In this document: piece after piece, positions 50,617 through 59,893 of the stretch
Layout: the number at the start of each line of letters is the position of its first letter
Position numbering within the stretch: position 1 is the stretch's first letter
Assembly (NCBI RefSeq): GCF_029504575.1
Contig: NZ_JAQFII010000001.1
Coordinates: forward strand, 3,975,001-4,039,000
Length of the DNA: 64,000 nucleotides
From: Streptomyces sp. SPB162
GTDB taxonomy: Bacteria; Actinomycetota; Actinomycetes; Streptomycetales; Streptomycetaceae
Reading direction: 5' to 3'
Notes under the pieces: model-generated
What the model saw: the letters and a program-made list of their open reading frames with translations, nothing else
Databases searched by the model: none
Told to the model about the DNA's origin: nothing
Program-made: the position numbers and the translations under genes

Positions 50617-51192
50617 ATGGGTGTCAGTCTCTCCAAGGGCGGCAATGTCTCGCTGACGAAGGAGGCCCCCGGTCTGACGGCGGTCACCGTCGGCCTGGGC
50701 TGGGACGTGCGCACGACGACCGGCACGGACTTCGACCTGGACGCGAGCGCGCTGCTGGTCGACACGACCGGCAAGGTCGTCTCGGACAAGCACTTCATCT
50801 TCTTCAACAACCTCAAGAGCCCGGATGGCTCGGTCGAGCACACCGGTGACAACCTCACCGGTGAGGGCGAGGGCGACGATGAGGCCGTCAAGGTGAGCCT
50901 CGCGACCGTTCCGCCCGAGGTCGACAAGATCGTGTTCCCGGTCTCGATCTATGAGGGCGAGAGCCGTCAGCAGAGCTTCGGCCAGGTCCGCAACGCGTTC
51001 ATCCGTGTGGTGAACCAGGCGGACAACAACGAACTGGCCCGCTACGACCTCACCGAGGACGCCTCGACCGAGACCGCGATGGTCTTCGGCGAGCTGTACC
51101 GCAACGGCGCGGAGTGGAAGTTCCGTGCCGTCGGCCAGGGTTACGCCTCGGGGCTGCGCGGCATCGCGCAGGACTTCGGCGTCAACCTCTGA
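50617..51192 (+). CDS. terD: TerD-type tellurium-resistance/calcium-binding protein
   Basis: A 191-residue TerD-domain protein with agggag before ATG 50617. Motifs are [40 protein letters not shown] and [19 protein letters not shown]. Family proteins bind calcium and support tellurite resistance or general stress tolerance; in Streptomyces TerD-like proteins affect development. No other ter gene is nearby. Terminated by a strong hairpin. Confidence 0.93.
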   Translation: MGVSLSKGGNVSLTKEAPGLTAVTVGLGWDVRTTTGTDFDLDASALLVDTTGKVVSDKHFIFFNNLKSPDGSVEHTGDNLTGEGEGDDEAVKVSLATVPPEVDKIVFPVSIYEGESRQQSFGQVRNAFIRVVNQADNNELARYDLTEDASTETAMVFGELYRNGAEWKFRAVGQGYASGLRGIAQDFGVNL

Positions 51193-51209
51193 CCTGCGTC
51201 GCGACAGCG

Positions 51210-51241
51210 AAGGGCCGCGCGACGACTGTCGCGCGGCCCTT
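51210..51241. terminator. Terminator between terD and the MFS gene
   Basis: A perfect 14-bp stem AAGGGCCGCGCGAC (51210-51223) pairs with 51228-51241 around loop gact. It serves the converging terD and MFS genes. Confidence 0.9.
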
Positions 51242-51261
51242 CCGCGTTCGCGGTGGACCCG

Positions 51262-52722
51262 TCACGCGGGCTGGTCGGCGGGCGCGTTGACGGCGGCCGG
51301 CCCGGAAGCCGCGACCTGCGGCCGGGTGTGGCGGGCCGGAATGAAGGCCGCGATCAGCAGGGCGGCGAGGCCGGCCCCGCACGCGATCGCGAACGCGGCC
51401 CGGAAAGCGTTCAGCGTGGGCAGCGGCACGCCCCCGAACGGCTGCGTCATGTGGGCGAGCACCACGCCGATGACCGCACTGGAGACCGAGGTGCCGATGG
51501 ACCGCATCAGGGTGTTGAGGCCATTGGCCGCAGCTGTCTCCGACAGCGGTACGGCGCCCATGATCAGCGCGGGCATGGCCGCGTAGGCGAGCGCGATGCC
51601 GGTGCCGATGACCGCCGAGATCAGGACCACCTCCCAGACCGCGTCCATCAGGAACAGCCCCATGGCGTAACCGGCGGCCACGACCGTCACGCCCAGCATC
51701 AGCGAGGTTTTCGGGCCGCGGGCGGCCGAGAGCCGCGCGGACAGCGGCGAGACCACGATCATCACCAGCCCGCCGGGGGCCAGGCACAGCCCGGCCGCGA
51801 CCATCGACTGGCCGAGCCCGTAACCGGTCGCCTCGGGCAACTGCAGGAGCTGCGGAAGCACGATCGACATCGCGAAGAGGGCGAACCCGACCAGGACCGA
51901 CGCGAGGTTGGTGAGCAGCACCTGGGGGCGGGCGGTGGTCCGCAGATCCACCAGGGGCGCGGTCGTCCGCAGCTCGAAGGTGCCCCACCCGAGCAGGATC
52001 AGGACGGACGCGGCGAGCAGTCCGAGGGTGGTGCCGCTGCCCCAGCCCCAGTCACCGCCCTTGGACACGGCCAGCAGCAGGCAGACCAGGCCGGCCGAGA
52101 GCCCGACGGCGCCGGGGAAGTCGAAGCGCGCGGGGGTGCGCACCGGCGACTCGGGGACCAGGAAGAAGATGAGCGCGGCGGCGGCGACCCCGAGCCCGGC
52201 GGAGCACAGGAACAGGGAGTGCCAGTCGAAGTGCTGCGCGATCACCGCGGCACCCGGCATGCCGAGCGCCCCGCCGATGCCGAGCGAGGAGCTCATCAGG
52301 GCCATCGCCGAGCCCATCCGCTCCTTGGCCAGCTCGTCACGCATGATGCTGATGCCGAGCGGGATGACGCCCATCGCACCGCCCTGGAAGGCCCGCCCGA
52401 TCACCATCGGGAGCAGCGAGGTGGAGAAAGCGCAGATCAGCGAGCCGATGATCAGCAGGCCGAGGCTGACCAGCAGGATGCGCCGCTTGCCGTACATGTC
52501 GCCGAGTCGGCCCATCACGGGGGTGGCGACCGCGCCGGCCAGCAGGGTGGCCGTGATCACCCATGAGGCGTCGGAGGCGGAAGCGTGCAGCAGTGAGGGG
52601 AGTTCGGGGATCAGGGGGACCACGAGGGTCTGCATGACCGCCACGACGATGCCCGCGAACGCGAGCACCACGACGATGGAGCCGCCCCGGTCGCGAGCCG
52701 CTGGATCGGATATTTCGGGCAC
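51262..52722 (-). CDS. MFS transporter, DHA2 type, under MarR control
   Basis: A 486-residue exporter with about 14 helices. Start GTG 52722 has ggagg at 8 bases; the frame to 52782 would run through the operator palindrome. Motifs include GRLGDMYGKRRILLVSL (loop 2-3) and LGIGGALGMPGAAVIAQHF. It is divergent from a marR gene across a 35-base perfect palindrome, so efflux is presumably induced by a MarR ligand. Substrate unknown. Confidence 0.92.
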   Translation of the reverse strand: MPEISDPAARDRGGSIVVVLAFAGIVVAVMQTLVVPLIPELPSLLHASASDASWVITATLLAGAVATPVMGRLGDMYGKRRILLVSLGLLIIGSLICAFSTSLLPMVIGRAFQGGAMGVIPLGISIMRDELAKERMGSAMALMSSSLGIGGALGMPGAAVIAQHFDWHSLFLCSAGLGVAAAALIFFLVPESPVRTPARFDFPGAVGLSAGLVCLLLAVSKGGDWGWGSGTTLGLLAASVLILLGWGTFELRTTAPLVDLRTTARPQVLLTNLASVLVGFALFAMSIVLPQLLQLPEATGYGLGQSMVAAGLCLAPGGLVMIVVSPLSARLSAARGPKTSLMLGVTVVAAGYAMGLFLMDAVWEVVLISAVIGTGIALAYAAMPALIMGAVPLSETAAANGLNTLMRSIGTSVSSAVIGVVLAHMTQPFGGVPLPTLNAFRAAFAIACGAGLAALLIAAFIPARHTRPQVAASGPAAVNAPADQPA

Positions 52723-52749
52723 GTGTACCGCCTCCGGGTGAAGTTGTTG

Positions 52750-52784
52750 ATGTGCACGATACACATGATGTGTATCGTGCACAT
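52750..52784. promoter_or_regulatory. Operator palindrome for the MarR regulator
   Basis: A 35-base perfect palindrome: ATGTGCACGATACACAT (52750-52766), a central g, then the exact complement (52768-52784). An inner shorter palindrome (GATACACAT / ATGTGTATC) lies at its core. It sits in the 116-base gap between the divergent MFS and marR genes and likely covers both promoters. Confidence 0.85.
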
Positions 52785-52838
52785 TGCGTACCTTGGGAGT
52801 ACGCGCGGCGCGCAGGACGCGGTGACATAGGAGGCAGT

Positions 52839-53306
52839 GTGCTGGAGCGACTCGAACGGGAGTTGATGCTTGTCGCCCGGCACCAGGTGATGGCCCGCCG
52901 GGACCCGCCGGGCGGGCGGCTGGAGAAGTCCGCCTACCTGCTGCTGACCAGGATCGAGGCGGACGGCGCGATGTCCATCGGGCAGCTCGCGGAGGCGTTC
53001 GGCCTCGACGCCTCGACCGTCAACCGGCAGACGGCCGCGCTGCTGCGGGCCGGGCTGGCGGAGCGCGTCGCCGATCCGGACGGCGGAATGGCCCGGAAAC
53101 TGCGGATCACCGGCGAGGGCAAGGACCGCCTCGCGGTGGACCGGACCGCTCATCTGGAAGGCCTGGGCCGGGTGCTCGCGGCCTGGACGCCCCGGGAGAT
53201 CGAGCAGTTCGAGAACGTTCTCGCCCGGTTCAACCGCAGTATCGAGACGCTGGAGGGACGCGAATGGCCCCGCCCGGAATCGGGCGGGGCCACCGAGGCG
53301 ACGTAA
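52839..53306 (+). CDS. MarR family transcriptional regulator
   Basis: A 155-residue winged-helix repressor starting at GTG 52839 with taggagg upstream. The HTH region is MSIGQLAEAFGLDASTVNRQ and the wing AERVADPDGGMARKLRITGEG. The C-terminal helix (EQFENVLARFNRSIETL) dimerises. It probably represses the divergent MFS exporter and itself through the palindrome at 52750-52784. A terminator-like hairpin lies within its last codons (53265-53292). Confidence 0.92.
   Translation: MLERLERELMLVARHQVMARRDPPGGRLEKSAYLLLTRIEADGAMSIGQLAEAFGLDASTVNRQTAALLRAGLAERVADPDGGMARKLRITGEGKDRLAVDRTAHLEGLGRVLAAWTPREIEQFENVLARFNRSIETLEGREWPRPESGGATEAT
53265..53292. terminator. Hairpin at the 3' end of marR
   Basis: A perfect 12-bp stem TGGCCCCGCCCG (53265-53276) pairs with 53281-53292 (loop gaat). 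It is inside the coding region, 14 bases before the stop codon, and could terminate marR and the converging azoR transcript. Confidence 0.7.
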
Positions 53307-53335
53307 AGCGTCGTAGTCGACCTGGAGGCGTAGCC

Positions 53336-53983
53336 TCAGGCCGCGACCCGGCCGGCCAGGGCCTTGGCCTTGGCGACCGCTTCCTCGTGGGCGCGGGCGC
53401 GGGACGCGTCGGCCAGGTCCCGCAGGTCCGCCATCTCCGGCTTGACGTGGGCGAGCGTCAGCTCGGGCACGATGAAGTCGACTTCGACACCGAGCATGCC
53501 GGTGAGGACCTTCTCCAGGTAGTTCGAGGCGAACTCGAAGCTCTCCCTCGGGGTCCCCGCTGCGTACGAGCCGCCGCGGGCGGTCACGACCGTGACCGGG
53601 GTGCCGGCCACCGAGGAACCCTCGCCGGCGGTGCGGCCGATGATGATGACCTGGTCCAGCCACGCCTTGAGGCTGGAGGGGATCGTGAAGTTGTACATCG
53701 GGGTGCCGATCAGCACCGCGTCGGCCTGCTCCAGCTCCCCGGCGAGCGTCTCGCGCAGCGCGTGGGCGGCCCGCTGCTCGGGGGTGTGGTCGGCCGCCGG
53801 GACGAAGGACGCGGTGATGGCGTCGGCGGTCAGATGGGGGATCGGATCGGCCGCCAGGTCGCGGTAGAGCACGGTGCCGTCCGGGTGCTGGGCCTCCCAT
53901 TCCTTGCGGAAGGTCGCGCCGACCTCCCGTGAGACGGAGCCCTCGTGGAAGGCGGAGGAGTCGATGTGCAGCAGGGTGGGCAT
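53336..53983 (-). CDS. azoR: FMN-dependent NADH azoreductase
   Basis: A 215-residue flavodoxin-fold quinone/azo-compound reductase. Motifs are LLHIDSSAFHEGSVSREVG at the N-terminus, IGTPMYNFTIPSSLKAWLDQ (FMN binding) and VTARGGSYAAGTPRESF. It reduces quinones and azo bonds, protecting against thiol and electrophile stress. It is divergent from a HxlR regulator, which is likely to control it. Confidence 0.94.
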   Translation of the reverse strand: MPTLLHIDSSAFHEGSVSREVGATFRKEWEAQHPDGTVLYRDLAADPIPHLTADAITASFVPAADHTPEQRAAHALRETLAGELEQADAVLIGTPMYNFTIPSSLKAWLDQVIIIGRTAGEGSSVAGTPVTVVTARGGSYAAGTPRESFEFASNYLEKVLTGMLGVEVDFIVPELTLAHVKPEMADLRDLADASRARAHEEAVAKAKALAGRVAA

Positions 53984-54121
53984 GGAAATGCCTCCACTTT
54001 CGGAAGACGGTGTGAGCGCCGCGCCGCGTGGAGAGACGTGGCGCTCTTTCGTGCGTAGCTATTGATAACACCGTAGCTTACTTTTCTGCAGTAGCAAGAG
54101 GGGCGGCAGTAGGCTGTACCC

Positions 54122-54559
54122 ATGCAACGGGGAGAGCAGGCGCGGGCGGAGACAGGAGAGCGGGCGTGTACGGGCGTCGACGTCGCGCTCACACGCGTCT
54201 TCGAACTGCTGGGGAAACGGTGGACCGGGCTGATCGTGGCCGTCCTCACCCAGCGCGCGGCGTACTACTCCGATCTGCGGCGATCCCTCCCCAAGATCAG
54301 CGAGCGCATGCTCTCCGACCGGCTGAGCGAGCTGGTGGACGCCGGGCTGGTCGTCCGGGAGGTCGACGAGGGCCCGCCGCTGCGCGTGACCTACCGGCTC
54401 ACCGAAGCCGGCCTGGGCCTCGGCCCGGCCCTCAACGAGCTGGGCCTGTGGGCCGAGACATACCTGTTGGGCGGCATCGACGAGGCAGGCTTGCTGGACG
54501 GGCCGTGCGCGGGCGAACACTCGAGCCCGTCCCCGGAGCAGCAACCCGGGATCTGCTGA
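54122..54559 (+). CDS. HxlR family transcriptional regulator
   Basis: A 145-residue winged-helix regulator: FELLGKRWTGLIVAVLTQRA, YSDLRRSLPKISERMLSDRL and LVVREVDEGPPLRVTYRLTE are typical. A Cys in ACTGVDVAL near the N-terminus could act as a redox sensor as in some HxlR/YodB proteins that control azoreductases. The 138-base gap to azoR holds AT-rich DNA (about 54055-54105) with repeated gtagct pieces, a plausible operator zone. Confidence 0.9.
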   Translation: MQRGEQARAETGERACTGVDVALTRVFELLGKRWTGLIVAVLTQRAAYYSDLRRSLPKISERMLSDRLSELVDAGLVVREVDEGPPLRVTYRLTEAGLGLGPALNELGLWAETYLLGGIDEAGLLDGPCAGEHSSPSPEQQPGIC

Positions 54560-54584
54560 CCCTCCCGGCAGAGCCGGGCGAGGG
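54560..54584. terminator. Possible terminator between hxlR and the SpoIIE-type gene
   Basis: An imperfect inverted repeat CCCTCCCGGC / GCCGGGCGAGGG (54560-54569 and 54573-54584), with a short bulge, begins right after the hxlR stop. There is no T-run. Confidence 0.5.
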
Positions 54585-54592
54585 CCGAGGGG

Positions 54593-57337
54593 TCAGCTGG
54601 AGTCCTGACCCGGTAGCGGGAGTTCGAACCAGACGACCTTGCCGACCGCCTTGCGGCTCGTCCCCCAGCGGCGTGACAGGTGCGAAACGAGGGCGAGGCC
54701 GCGCCCTTCCTCGTCGTCCGCGTCGGCCCGCCGCAACTGCGGCAGGTTGTGGTCGTCGTCGCTGACCTCGACCAGGAGCTTGCCGACGTTCATCAGGCGC
54801 AGCTGGACGTCACGCGACGCCGCCCGCAGGGCATTGGTGACCAGCTCGCTGACCAGCAGTTCCGTGACGTCCGACAGCCGTTCGAGACCCCAGATGCCGA
54901 GCTGCCGCCGGGTGAGCTCCCGCGCGGTGCGGACCTCCGCGACATCCATGCCCAGCTTCCACTGCGCGACGTCCTCGGAGGCGATGCCCTCGAACCGGGC
55001 GACGAGCAGGGCGACGTCGTCCCGCCGGTCCTCGGAGTGCAGCCGGCTGAGGATCTGCGCGCACACGTCCTCCGGGGTCTGCTGCGGCTCGATGACGTTG
55101 GCACACAGGGCGGCCAGCCCCGCGTCTATCCCCTGGCCGCGGACCTCGACCAGACCGTCGGTGCACAGCACCAGCCAGCTGCCGTCCGGCACCGGGATCT
55201 CGACGGTCTCGAACGGCACACCGCCGACGCCGATCGGCGCGCCCTTCGGGATCTGCAACAGCTCGCTGACCCCGTCATGACGGGCCAGGACGGGCGGGAT
55301 GTGGCCGGCGTTGGCGAGCGTCAGATTGCGGTGGATCGGGTCGTAGACCGCGTAGACGCAGGTGGCGAGGTGCTCGGGGCCCAGCCGGTGCGCCAGGTTG
55401 TCGAGGTGTCGCAGCAGCTGCGCCGGCGGCAGGTCGAGGGCGGCCATGGTGATGACGGACGTACGGAACTGGCCCATGACGGCCGCGCTGATCAGTCCGT
55501 GCCCCATCACATCGCCGACGATGAGCGCGACCCGGCCGCCGGGGAGTTGGATCGCGTCGAACCAGTCGCCGCCGACCTGCGCCTGGCGGTCGCCCGGCAT
55601 GTAGTGGTGCGCGATACGGACGCCGGGGATCCTGGGCGGACGCGTCGGCATCATGCTGCGCTGCAGCGTCGCGGCGGCGCGGGACTCGAAGCGGTGCAGC
55701 CGGGCGTTGTCGAGGTGGACGGCGCCGCGGGTGACGATCTCGCCCGCGGTCGCGGCGTCCTTGGCGTCGAACGGGCGCCGGTTCGGTTGGCGCAGGAAGC
55801 ACATCCGGCCGAGGACCGTACCGCGCGCGGTGAGCGGGACCACGACCAGGGAACGGCCGGGCAGCAAGGGGCCGAGGGCCGGAACGCCCAGGTCGTGGGC
55901 GAGGTCGTGGGCGAGCGCCGGCTCGATGACGGGGACGAGCATCGGCTCGTTGAGGCGGGGGGTGACGTCGTCGGCGGAGAGGGTGATCAACTCGCCCTCC
56001 GGGACGGCGCTGTCCCACGCGCCCGGGGGCCCGTGCAGCGCGACCGCGACCCGGCGGAGCAGGACGGTGTCGGCCGGGCGGTCGTCCTTCGGCGGCTCGT
56101 TCTCGGAGAACAGCTGGTCGACGATGAGGATCGCTGCGAAGTCCGCGAAACGCGGGACGGTCACGGCGCACAACTCGCGTGCGGTGGTGTCGAGATCGAG
56201 GGTGCTGCCGACCTTGGTGCCGGTCTCGCGGAGTAACGCGAGCTGCTCGTCGAGCACATGGCCGGGGGCGGGGGCGGCGAAGACCGGTACGGAGGGGACG
56301 GCGGTCAGGCCGTCGGCTCCGATGCGTACCCCGCCCGCCCTGCCCGCGGCGGCGTTGACGGCTGCCCTCGCGTCGACGGACGCTTCGGAGCCCGAACGCG
56401 GACCCGGGAGCAGCTCACGGCGGTTGGTCCGAGTCGGCCGCAGGGTTCCGCCGTCGGCCTCGTACTCCCTGGGCAGGACCGGGAGTTCCGTACTGCCGTC
56501 CACGCGCAGCACGGGGTAGCCGAGCGGTACGACCTGCCGCATGATCCGTTCGAGGCGGCCCGTGCTCACCCGGGGCAGGACGATGCCCAGGCGGGTGGTC
56601 AGCTGTCGGGCGTGCGCCAGGTCGGGCACGGGCGCGAGCTGGGCGGAGACCGCGATGCCCTCGCGGGGCTCGCGCGCCGGTTGCTCCGCGGCGTACGGCA
56701 GCAGGCGGTCGCCGACGGCGATGCGCAGCGCACCGGTACGCAACGGCTTGGCGTTGGCGGCGATGGCCAGCAGGCTGCGGCCGGCGGGCTCCATGATCCG
56801 GTACGTCCACCAGAGCACGTCGCGAACGGTGCCGTCCCGGTCGGTGGTGTCGATCGAGCCGGCCCAGGCGGGGTGTGTGAGGTCGTCCAGCAGGTCGAGG
56901 GTGTCCTGGTGCGGAGCGCCGGAGGCGGTCAGCAACCCGGAGGCACGATGACCGAAAACGCCCTCCCAGCGGTGGCCGAAGAGCTCCTCGGCGCCGCGGT
57001 TCCAGTAGGAGACGCGGCCGTCGGGGTCCACGCAGATGACAGCGAGCCGCAGGAGCGCTGCCACGCCGCTGACCGCCAGAGGCGCTGCCGCAGAGCCGGT
57101 GCCGTCCACGTCGCTGGTGTCGGCCTTGGTTTCGGCACCGGACCTGGTGTCGTCGCCGGTCTCGGTGCTCGTACCGGTCTTCGTGCCGGTGCCGGTGCTG
57201 GTGCCGGTTACGGTACGGCTGCCGTTTCCGGAGGAAAAGTCGGCGGACACGTCCCTCTCCGTCTGAGCTTCCGCGCCGGTGACCGGAGCCTTGAACGGGC
57301 CTCTGGCCGAATCGGCGGACTGGGAAAGCCGGGTCAT
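54593..57337 (-). CDS. SpoIIE-type PP2C phosphatase with PAS, GAF and HATPase domains
   Basis: A multidomain regulator of about 914 residues; ATG 57337 is the most upstream start that avoids the divergent DUF2252 gene region, though its ribosome site is weak. A Thr/Gly-rich microsatellite tract (GTSTGTGTKTGTSTETG, about residues 45-65) precedes a PAS domain (LLRLAVICVDPDGRVSYWNR). A GAF domain (about 385-560; LDTTARELCAVTVPRFADFA), the SpoIIE phosphatase domain (GGDWFDAIQLPGGRVALIVG, then LVLCTDGLVEVRG) and a C-terminal RsbW-like HATPase domain (LLVSELVTNALRAASRDVQL) follow. Such proteins dephosphorylate anti-anti-sigma factors and control stress sigma factors. The kinase-phosphatase fusion is common in Streptomyces. 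Confidence 0.9.
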   Translation of the reverse strand: MTRLSQSADSARGPFKAPVTGAEAQTERDVSADFSSGNGSRTVTGTSTGTGTKTGTSTETGDDTRSGAETKADTSDVDGTGSAAAPLAVSGVAALLRLAVICVDPDGRVSYWNRGAEELFGHRWEGVFGHRASGLLTASGAPHQDTLDLLDDLTHPAWAGSIDTTDRDGTVRDVLWWTYRIMEPAGRSLLAIAANAKPLRTGALRIAVGDRLLPYAAEQPAREPREGIAVSAQLAPVPDLAHARQLTTRLGIVLPRVSTGRLERIMRQVVPLGYPVLRVDGSTELPVLPREYEADGGTLRPTRTNRRELLPGPRSGSEASVDARAAVNAAAGRAGGVRIGADGLTAVPSVPVFAAPAPGHVLDEQLALLRETGTKVGSTLDLDTTARELCAVTVPRFADFAAILIVDQLFSENEPPKDDRPADTVLLRRVAVALHGPPGAWDSAVPEGELITLSADDVTPRLNEPMLVPVIEPALAHDLAHDLGVPALGPLLPGRSLVVVPLTARGTVLGRMCFLRQPNRRPFDAKDAATAGEIVTRGAVHLDNARLHRFESRAAATLQRSMMPTRPPRIPGVRIAHHYMPGDRQAQVGGDWFDAIQLPGGRVALIVGDVMGHGLISAAVMGQFRTSVITMAALDLPPAQLLRHLDNLAHRLGPEHLATCVYAVYDPIHRNLTLANAGHIPPVLARHDGVSELLQIPKGAPIGVGGVPFETVEIPVPDGSWLVLCTDGLVEVRGQGIDAGLAALCANVIEPQQTPEDVCAQILSRLHSEDRRDDVALLVARFEGIASEDVAQWKLGMDVAEVRTARELTRRQLGIWGLERLSDVTELLVSELVTNALRAASRDVQLRLMNVGKLLVEVSDDDHNLPQLRRADADDEEGRGLALVSHLSRRWGTSRKAVGKVVWFELPLPGQDSS

Positions 57338-57491
57338 CTCGTTCAACGTCGTGCACCTGCGGTGCGGCGCTGAGTAGGGTCTCGGCTCAAGGCAAGCACG
57401 AAACTTCGGGCGAGGTCGACCAAATGGCCAGATTGCCCCCAGCGCGGGGTAAGTGGCCCCGGTGGGCCGGCCCGCTGAGGGGGGAGAGCAC

Positions 57492-58943
57492 ATGAGCGAG
57501 TTGAGGGTGCCGCGGACCACGGGTTTCGCGCGCTGGCCGCACGAGGCCACGGCGAAGACGGCGGGCAAGGCGCTGCGGGGCCGGGTGCCCCGATCGGCAC
57601 ACGACCAGCTGCCGGACGACAAGGACCGGCCCGGCCCGCTGGGGGCGCTGGAGGCGTCGAACTCCGGCCGGATCGAAGCACTGATACCCCTGCGCGTGGG
57701 ACGGATGGCGGCGAGCCCGTTCTCCTTCCTGCGCGGCTCCGCCGGGCTGATGGCGGCCGATCTCGTCGACACACCGGTGACCGGCGTCGGCGCCCAGATC
57801 TGCGGTGACGCGCACGCGGCGAACTTCGGCCTCTACGGAGACGCGCGCGGCGGACTGGTCATGGACATCAACGACTTCGACGAGACGCTGATCGGCCCGT
57901 GGGAATGGGACGTGAAGCGGCTCGCGGCCTCCCTGGTGCTCGCCGGGCGGGAGGCGGGCGCGTCCGAGGACGTCTGCCGGTCGGCGGCCCATGACGCGGT
58001 CGGCGCGTACCGGCGCACCATGCGGCTGCTCGCCAAGCTGCCGGTGCTGGACGCGTGGAACGCCATCGCACACGAGGAGCTGGTCGCGCACGCGGACGCG
58101 CGCGATCTGCTGGGCACGCTGGACCAGGTGTCGGCCAAGGCACGGAAGAACACCAGCGGGAAGTTCGTCGCGCGGTCGACGGAGCCGTTGAAGGACGGCG
58201 GACGGCGCTTCGTCGACGCGCTGCCCGTGCTGCGGCGGGTGCCGGACGCGGAGGCGGCGGCGGTCGCCGGAGCGCTGGACGGTTATCTGCGGACGGTGTC
58301 GGAGGACCTGCTGCCGCTGCTGGCGCGCTACGCGGTGCACGACGTGGCGTTCCGGGTGGTGGGGACGGGGAGCGTGGGAACCAGGTCCTACGTGGTGCTG
58401 CTGCTCGACCACCTGGGGGAGCCGCTGGTGCTGCAGGTGAAGGAGGCGCGGGCGTCCGCGCTGCGGCCGTACGTGGAGAAGGCCGGGTTCGCCGGTGCGG
58501 ACGCGGTAGCCGCGTCGGCGTCGGCGTCCTCGGCTTCGTCCTCGTCCTCGTCCGATACGCACGACGCGCACGAGGGTCGACGGGTGGTGCTCGGACAGAA
58601 GCGGATGCAGGTGGTCAGCGACATCCTGCTGGGCTGGACGACCGTAAACGACCTGCCCTACCAGGTGCGCCAGTTCCGCAACCGGAAGGGGAGCGTGGAT
58701 CCGGCGTCATTGGAGGCGGGGCTGATCGACGACTACGCGCGGATGACGGGGGCGCTGCTGGCGCGGGCGCACTCGCACAGCGCGGATCCGCGGCTGATCG
58801 CCGGGTACTGCGGCAAGAACGAGGAGCTCGACACGGCGATCACCTCCTTCGCGGTGGCGTACGCGGACCGCACGGAGGCCGATCACGCGGAGCTGCTCGG
58901 GGCGATCAGGACGGGGAAGATCGAGGCGGAACTCGGCATTTAG
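57492..58943 (+). CDS. DUF2252 family protein
   Basis: A 483-residue protein of a family with kinase-like fold features. Motifs are GDAHAANFGLYGDARGGLVM and DINDFDETLIGPWEWDVKRL (the GDxHxxNFG and DFDE patterns), with VLQVKEA and KRMQVVSDILLGW later. A Ser/Ala simple-sequence insertion (ASASASSASSSSSSD) at about residue 355 is not conserved. Function unknown; structural relatives are aminoglycoside phosphotransferase-like. It is divergent from the SpoIIE-type gene. Confidence 0.9.
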   Translation: MSELRVPRTTGFARWPHEATAKTAGKALRGRVPRSAHDQLPDDKDRPGPLGALEASNSGRIEALIPLRVGRMAASPFSFLRGSAGLMAADLVDTPVTGVGAQICGDAHAANFGLYGDARGGLVMDINDFDETLIGPWEWDVKRLAASLVLAGREAGASEDVCRSAAHDAVGAYRRTMRLLAKLPVLDAWNAIAHEELVAHADARDLLGTLDQVSAKARKNTSGKFVARSTEPLKDGGRRFVDALPVLRRVPDAEAAAVAGALDGYLRTVSEDLLPLLARYAVHDVAFRVVGTGSVGTRSYVVLLLDHLGEPLVLQVKEARASALRPYVEKAGFAGADAVAASASASSASSSSSSDTHDAHEGRRVVLGQKRMQVVSDILLGWTTVNDLPYQVRQFRNRKGSVDPASLEAGLIDDYARMTGALLARAHSHSADPRLIAGYCGKNEELDTAITSFAVAYADRTEADHAELLGAIRTGKIEAELGI

Positions 58944-59010
58944 GACCGTCGGCGTGGCCTCGGTACCGGGCCGCGGGACGGGGGGCCGCCGGAATCCGTA
59001 CGCTGTGCGG

Positions 59011-59805
59011 GTGACGAACCCGGAAGCGGAACAGGTGGATCAAGCGGCCTCCCAGCGGTTGGCGAAGGCGGTGCGCGCCGCTGAGCAGGCGCTCATCGAG
59101 TTCGAGATCGCGGTGGAGACCTTCCGGGTCGAGGTGGACAACTTCTCCCGGCTGCATCACCAGCGGCTCGGCCCGATGTATGCCCGGCTGGACGAGCTGG
59201 ACGCCCTGATCGCGGAGGCGGTTGCGGCGAACAGCGGCGACCGCGCCGACATCGAGCGGGCCTGGGAGGCGCGCGCCCTCGTCATGCCCATGCCGGGCAT
59301 AGAGGAGCTCTTCGAGGGGATGCTCGGCTCGGACGGGGTCCGGCCGGTCGAGGACCCGAACCCTCCGCGCCGGGTACGGCCCGGCAAGGAGGCGCAGCGG
59401 CTCTACCGCGAGCTGGCCCGCAAGGCGCACCCGGACCTGGCGCAGGACGAGGCGGAGAAGGAGCGTCGCAGCGTCTTCATCGCACGGGTCAACGAGGCCT
59501 ACGCCGACGCCGACGAGGACCGGCTGCGCGAGCTGGGGGCGGAGTGGGAGGCCGGGCCGGTGCTCGAGGAGGAGCTTCCCACCGAGGCCGAGGTGCTCTA
59601 CGCCCGGCTGGAGTGGCTGGCCGAACGCAAGGAGGCGCTGTCCGTGATCGCCACGGATCTGGACGGCAGCGCCATCGGGCAGATGATGAAGCTGTCCCCC
59701 GACGATCCGGACGGGCTGCTCAACGAGATCGCCGAGCAGCTGCTGGAACAGGTGGGGGCGCGCGAGGCGCGGCTCGCGGAGCTGGTCCGGCCCGCCGAGG
59801 GCTGA
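59011..59805 (+). CDS. J-domain-like protein
   Basis: A 264-residue protein starting at GTG 59011. The first third is a long coiled coil (QRLAKAVRAAEQALIEFEIA, HHQRLGPMYARLDELDAL). A J-like segment follows (LYRELARKAHPDLAQDEAEK) with the HPD motif that stimulates Hsp70 ATPase. It is probably a co-chaperone or a J-domain relative; no DnaK gene is near. It precedes a rhodanese gene by 88 bases. Confidence 0.8.
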   Translation: MTNPEAEQVDQAASQRLAKAVRAAEQALIEFEIAVETFRVEVDNFSRLHHQRLGPMYARLDELDALIAEAVAANSGDRADIERAWEARALVMPMPGIEELFEGMLGSDGVRPVEDPNPPRRVRPGKEAQRLYRELARKAHPDLAQDEAEKERRSVFIARVNEAYADADEDRLRELGAEWEAGPVLEEELPTEAEVLYARLEWLAERKEALSVIATDLDGSAIGQMMKLSPDDPDGLLNEIAEQLLEQVGAREARLAELVRPAEG

Positions 59806-59893
59806 GGTAGTTTTCTCAGGTCCGTCGTGTCGCGAACCGAGCCCGAGCCGGGCTGAGCGGCGCCGAGCCCGTTGTGCCGAGGAGGCCCTTCCC

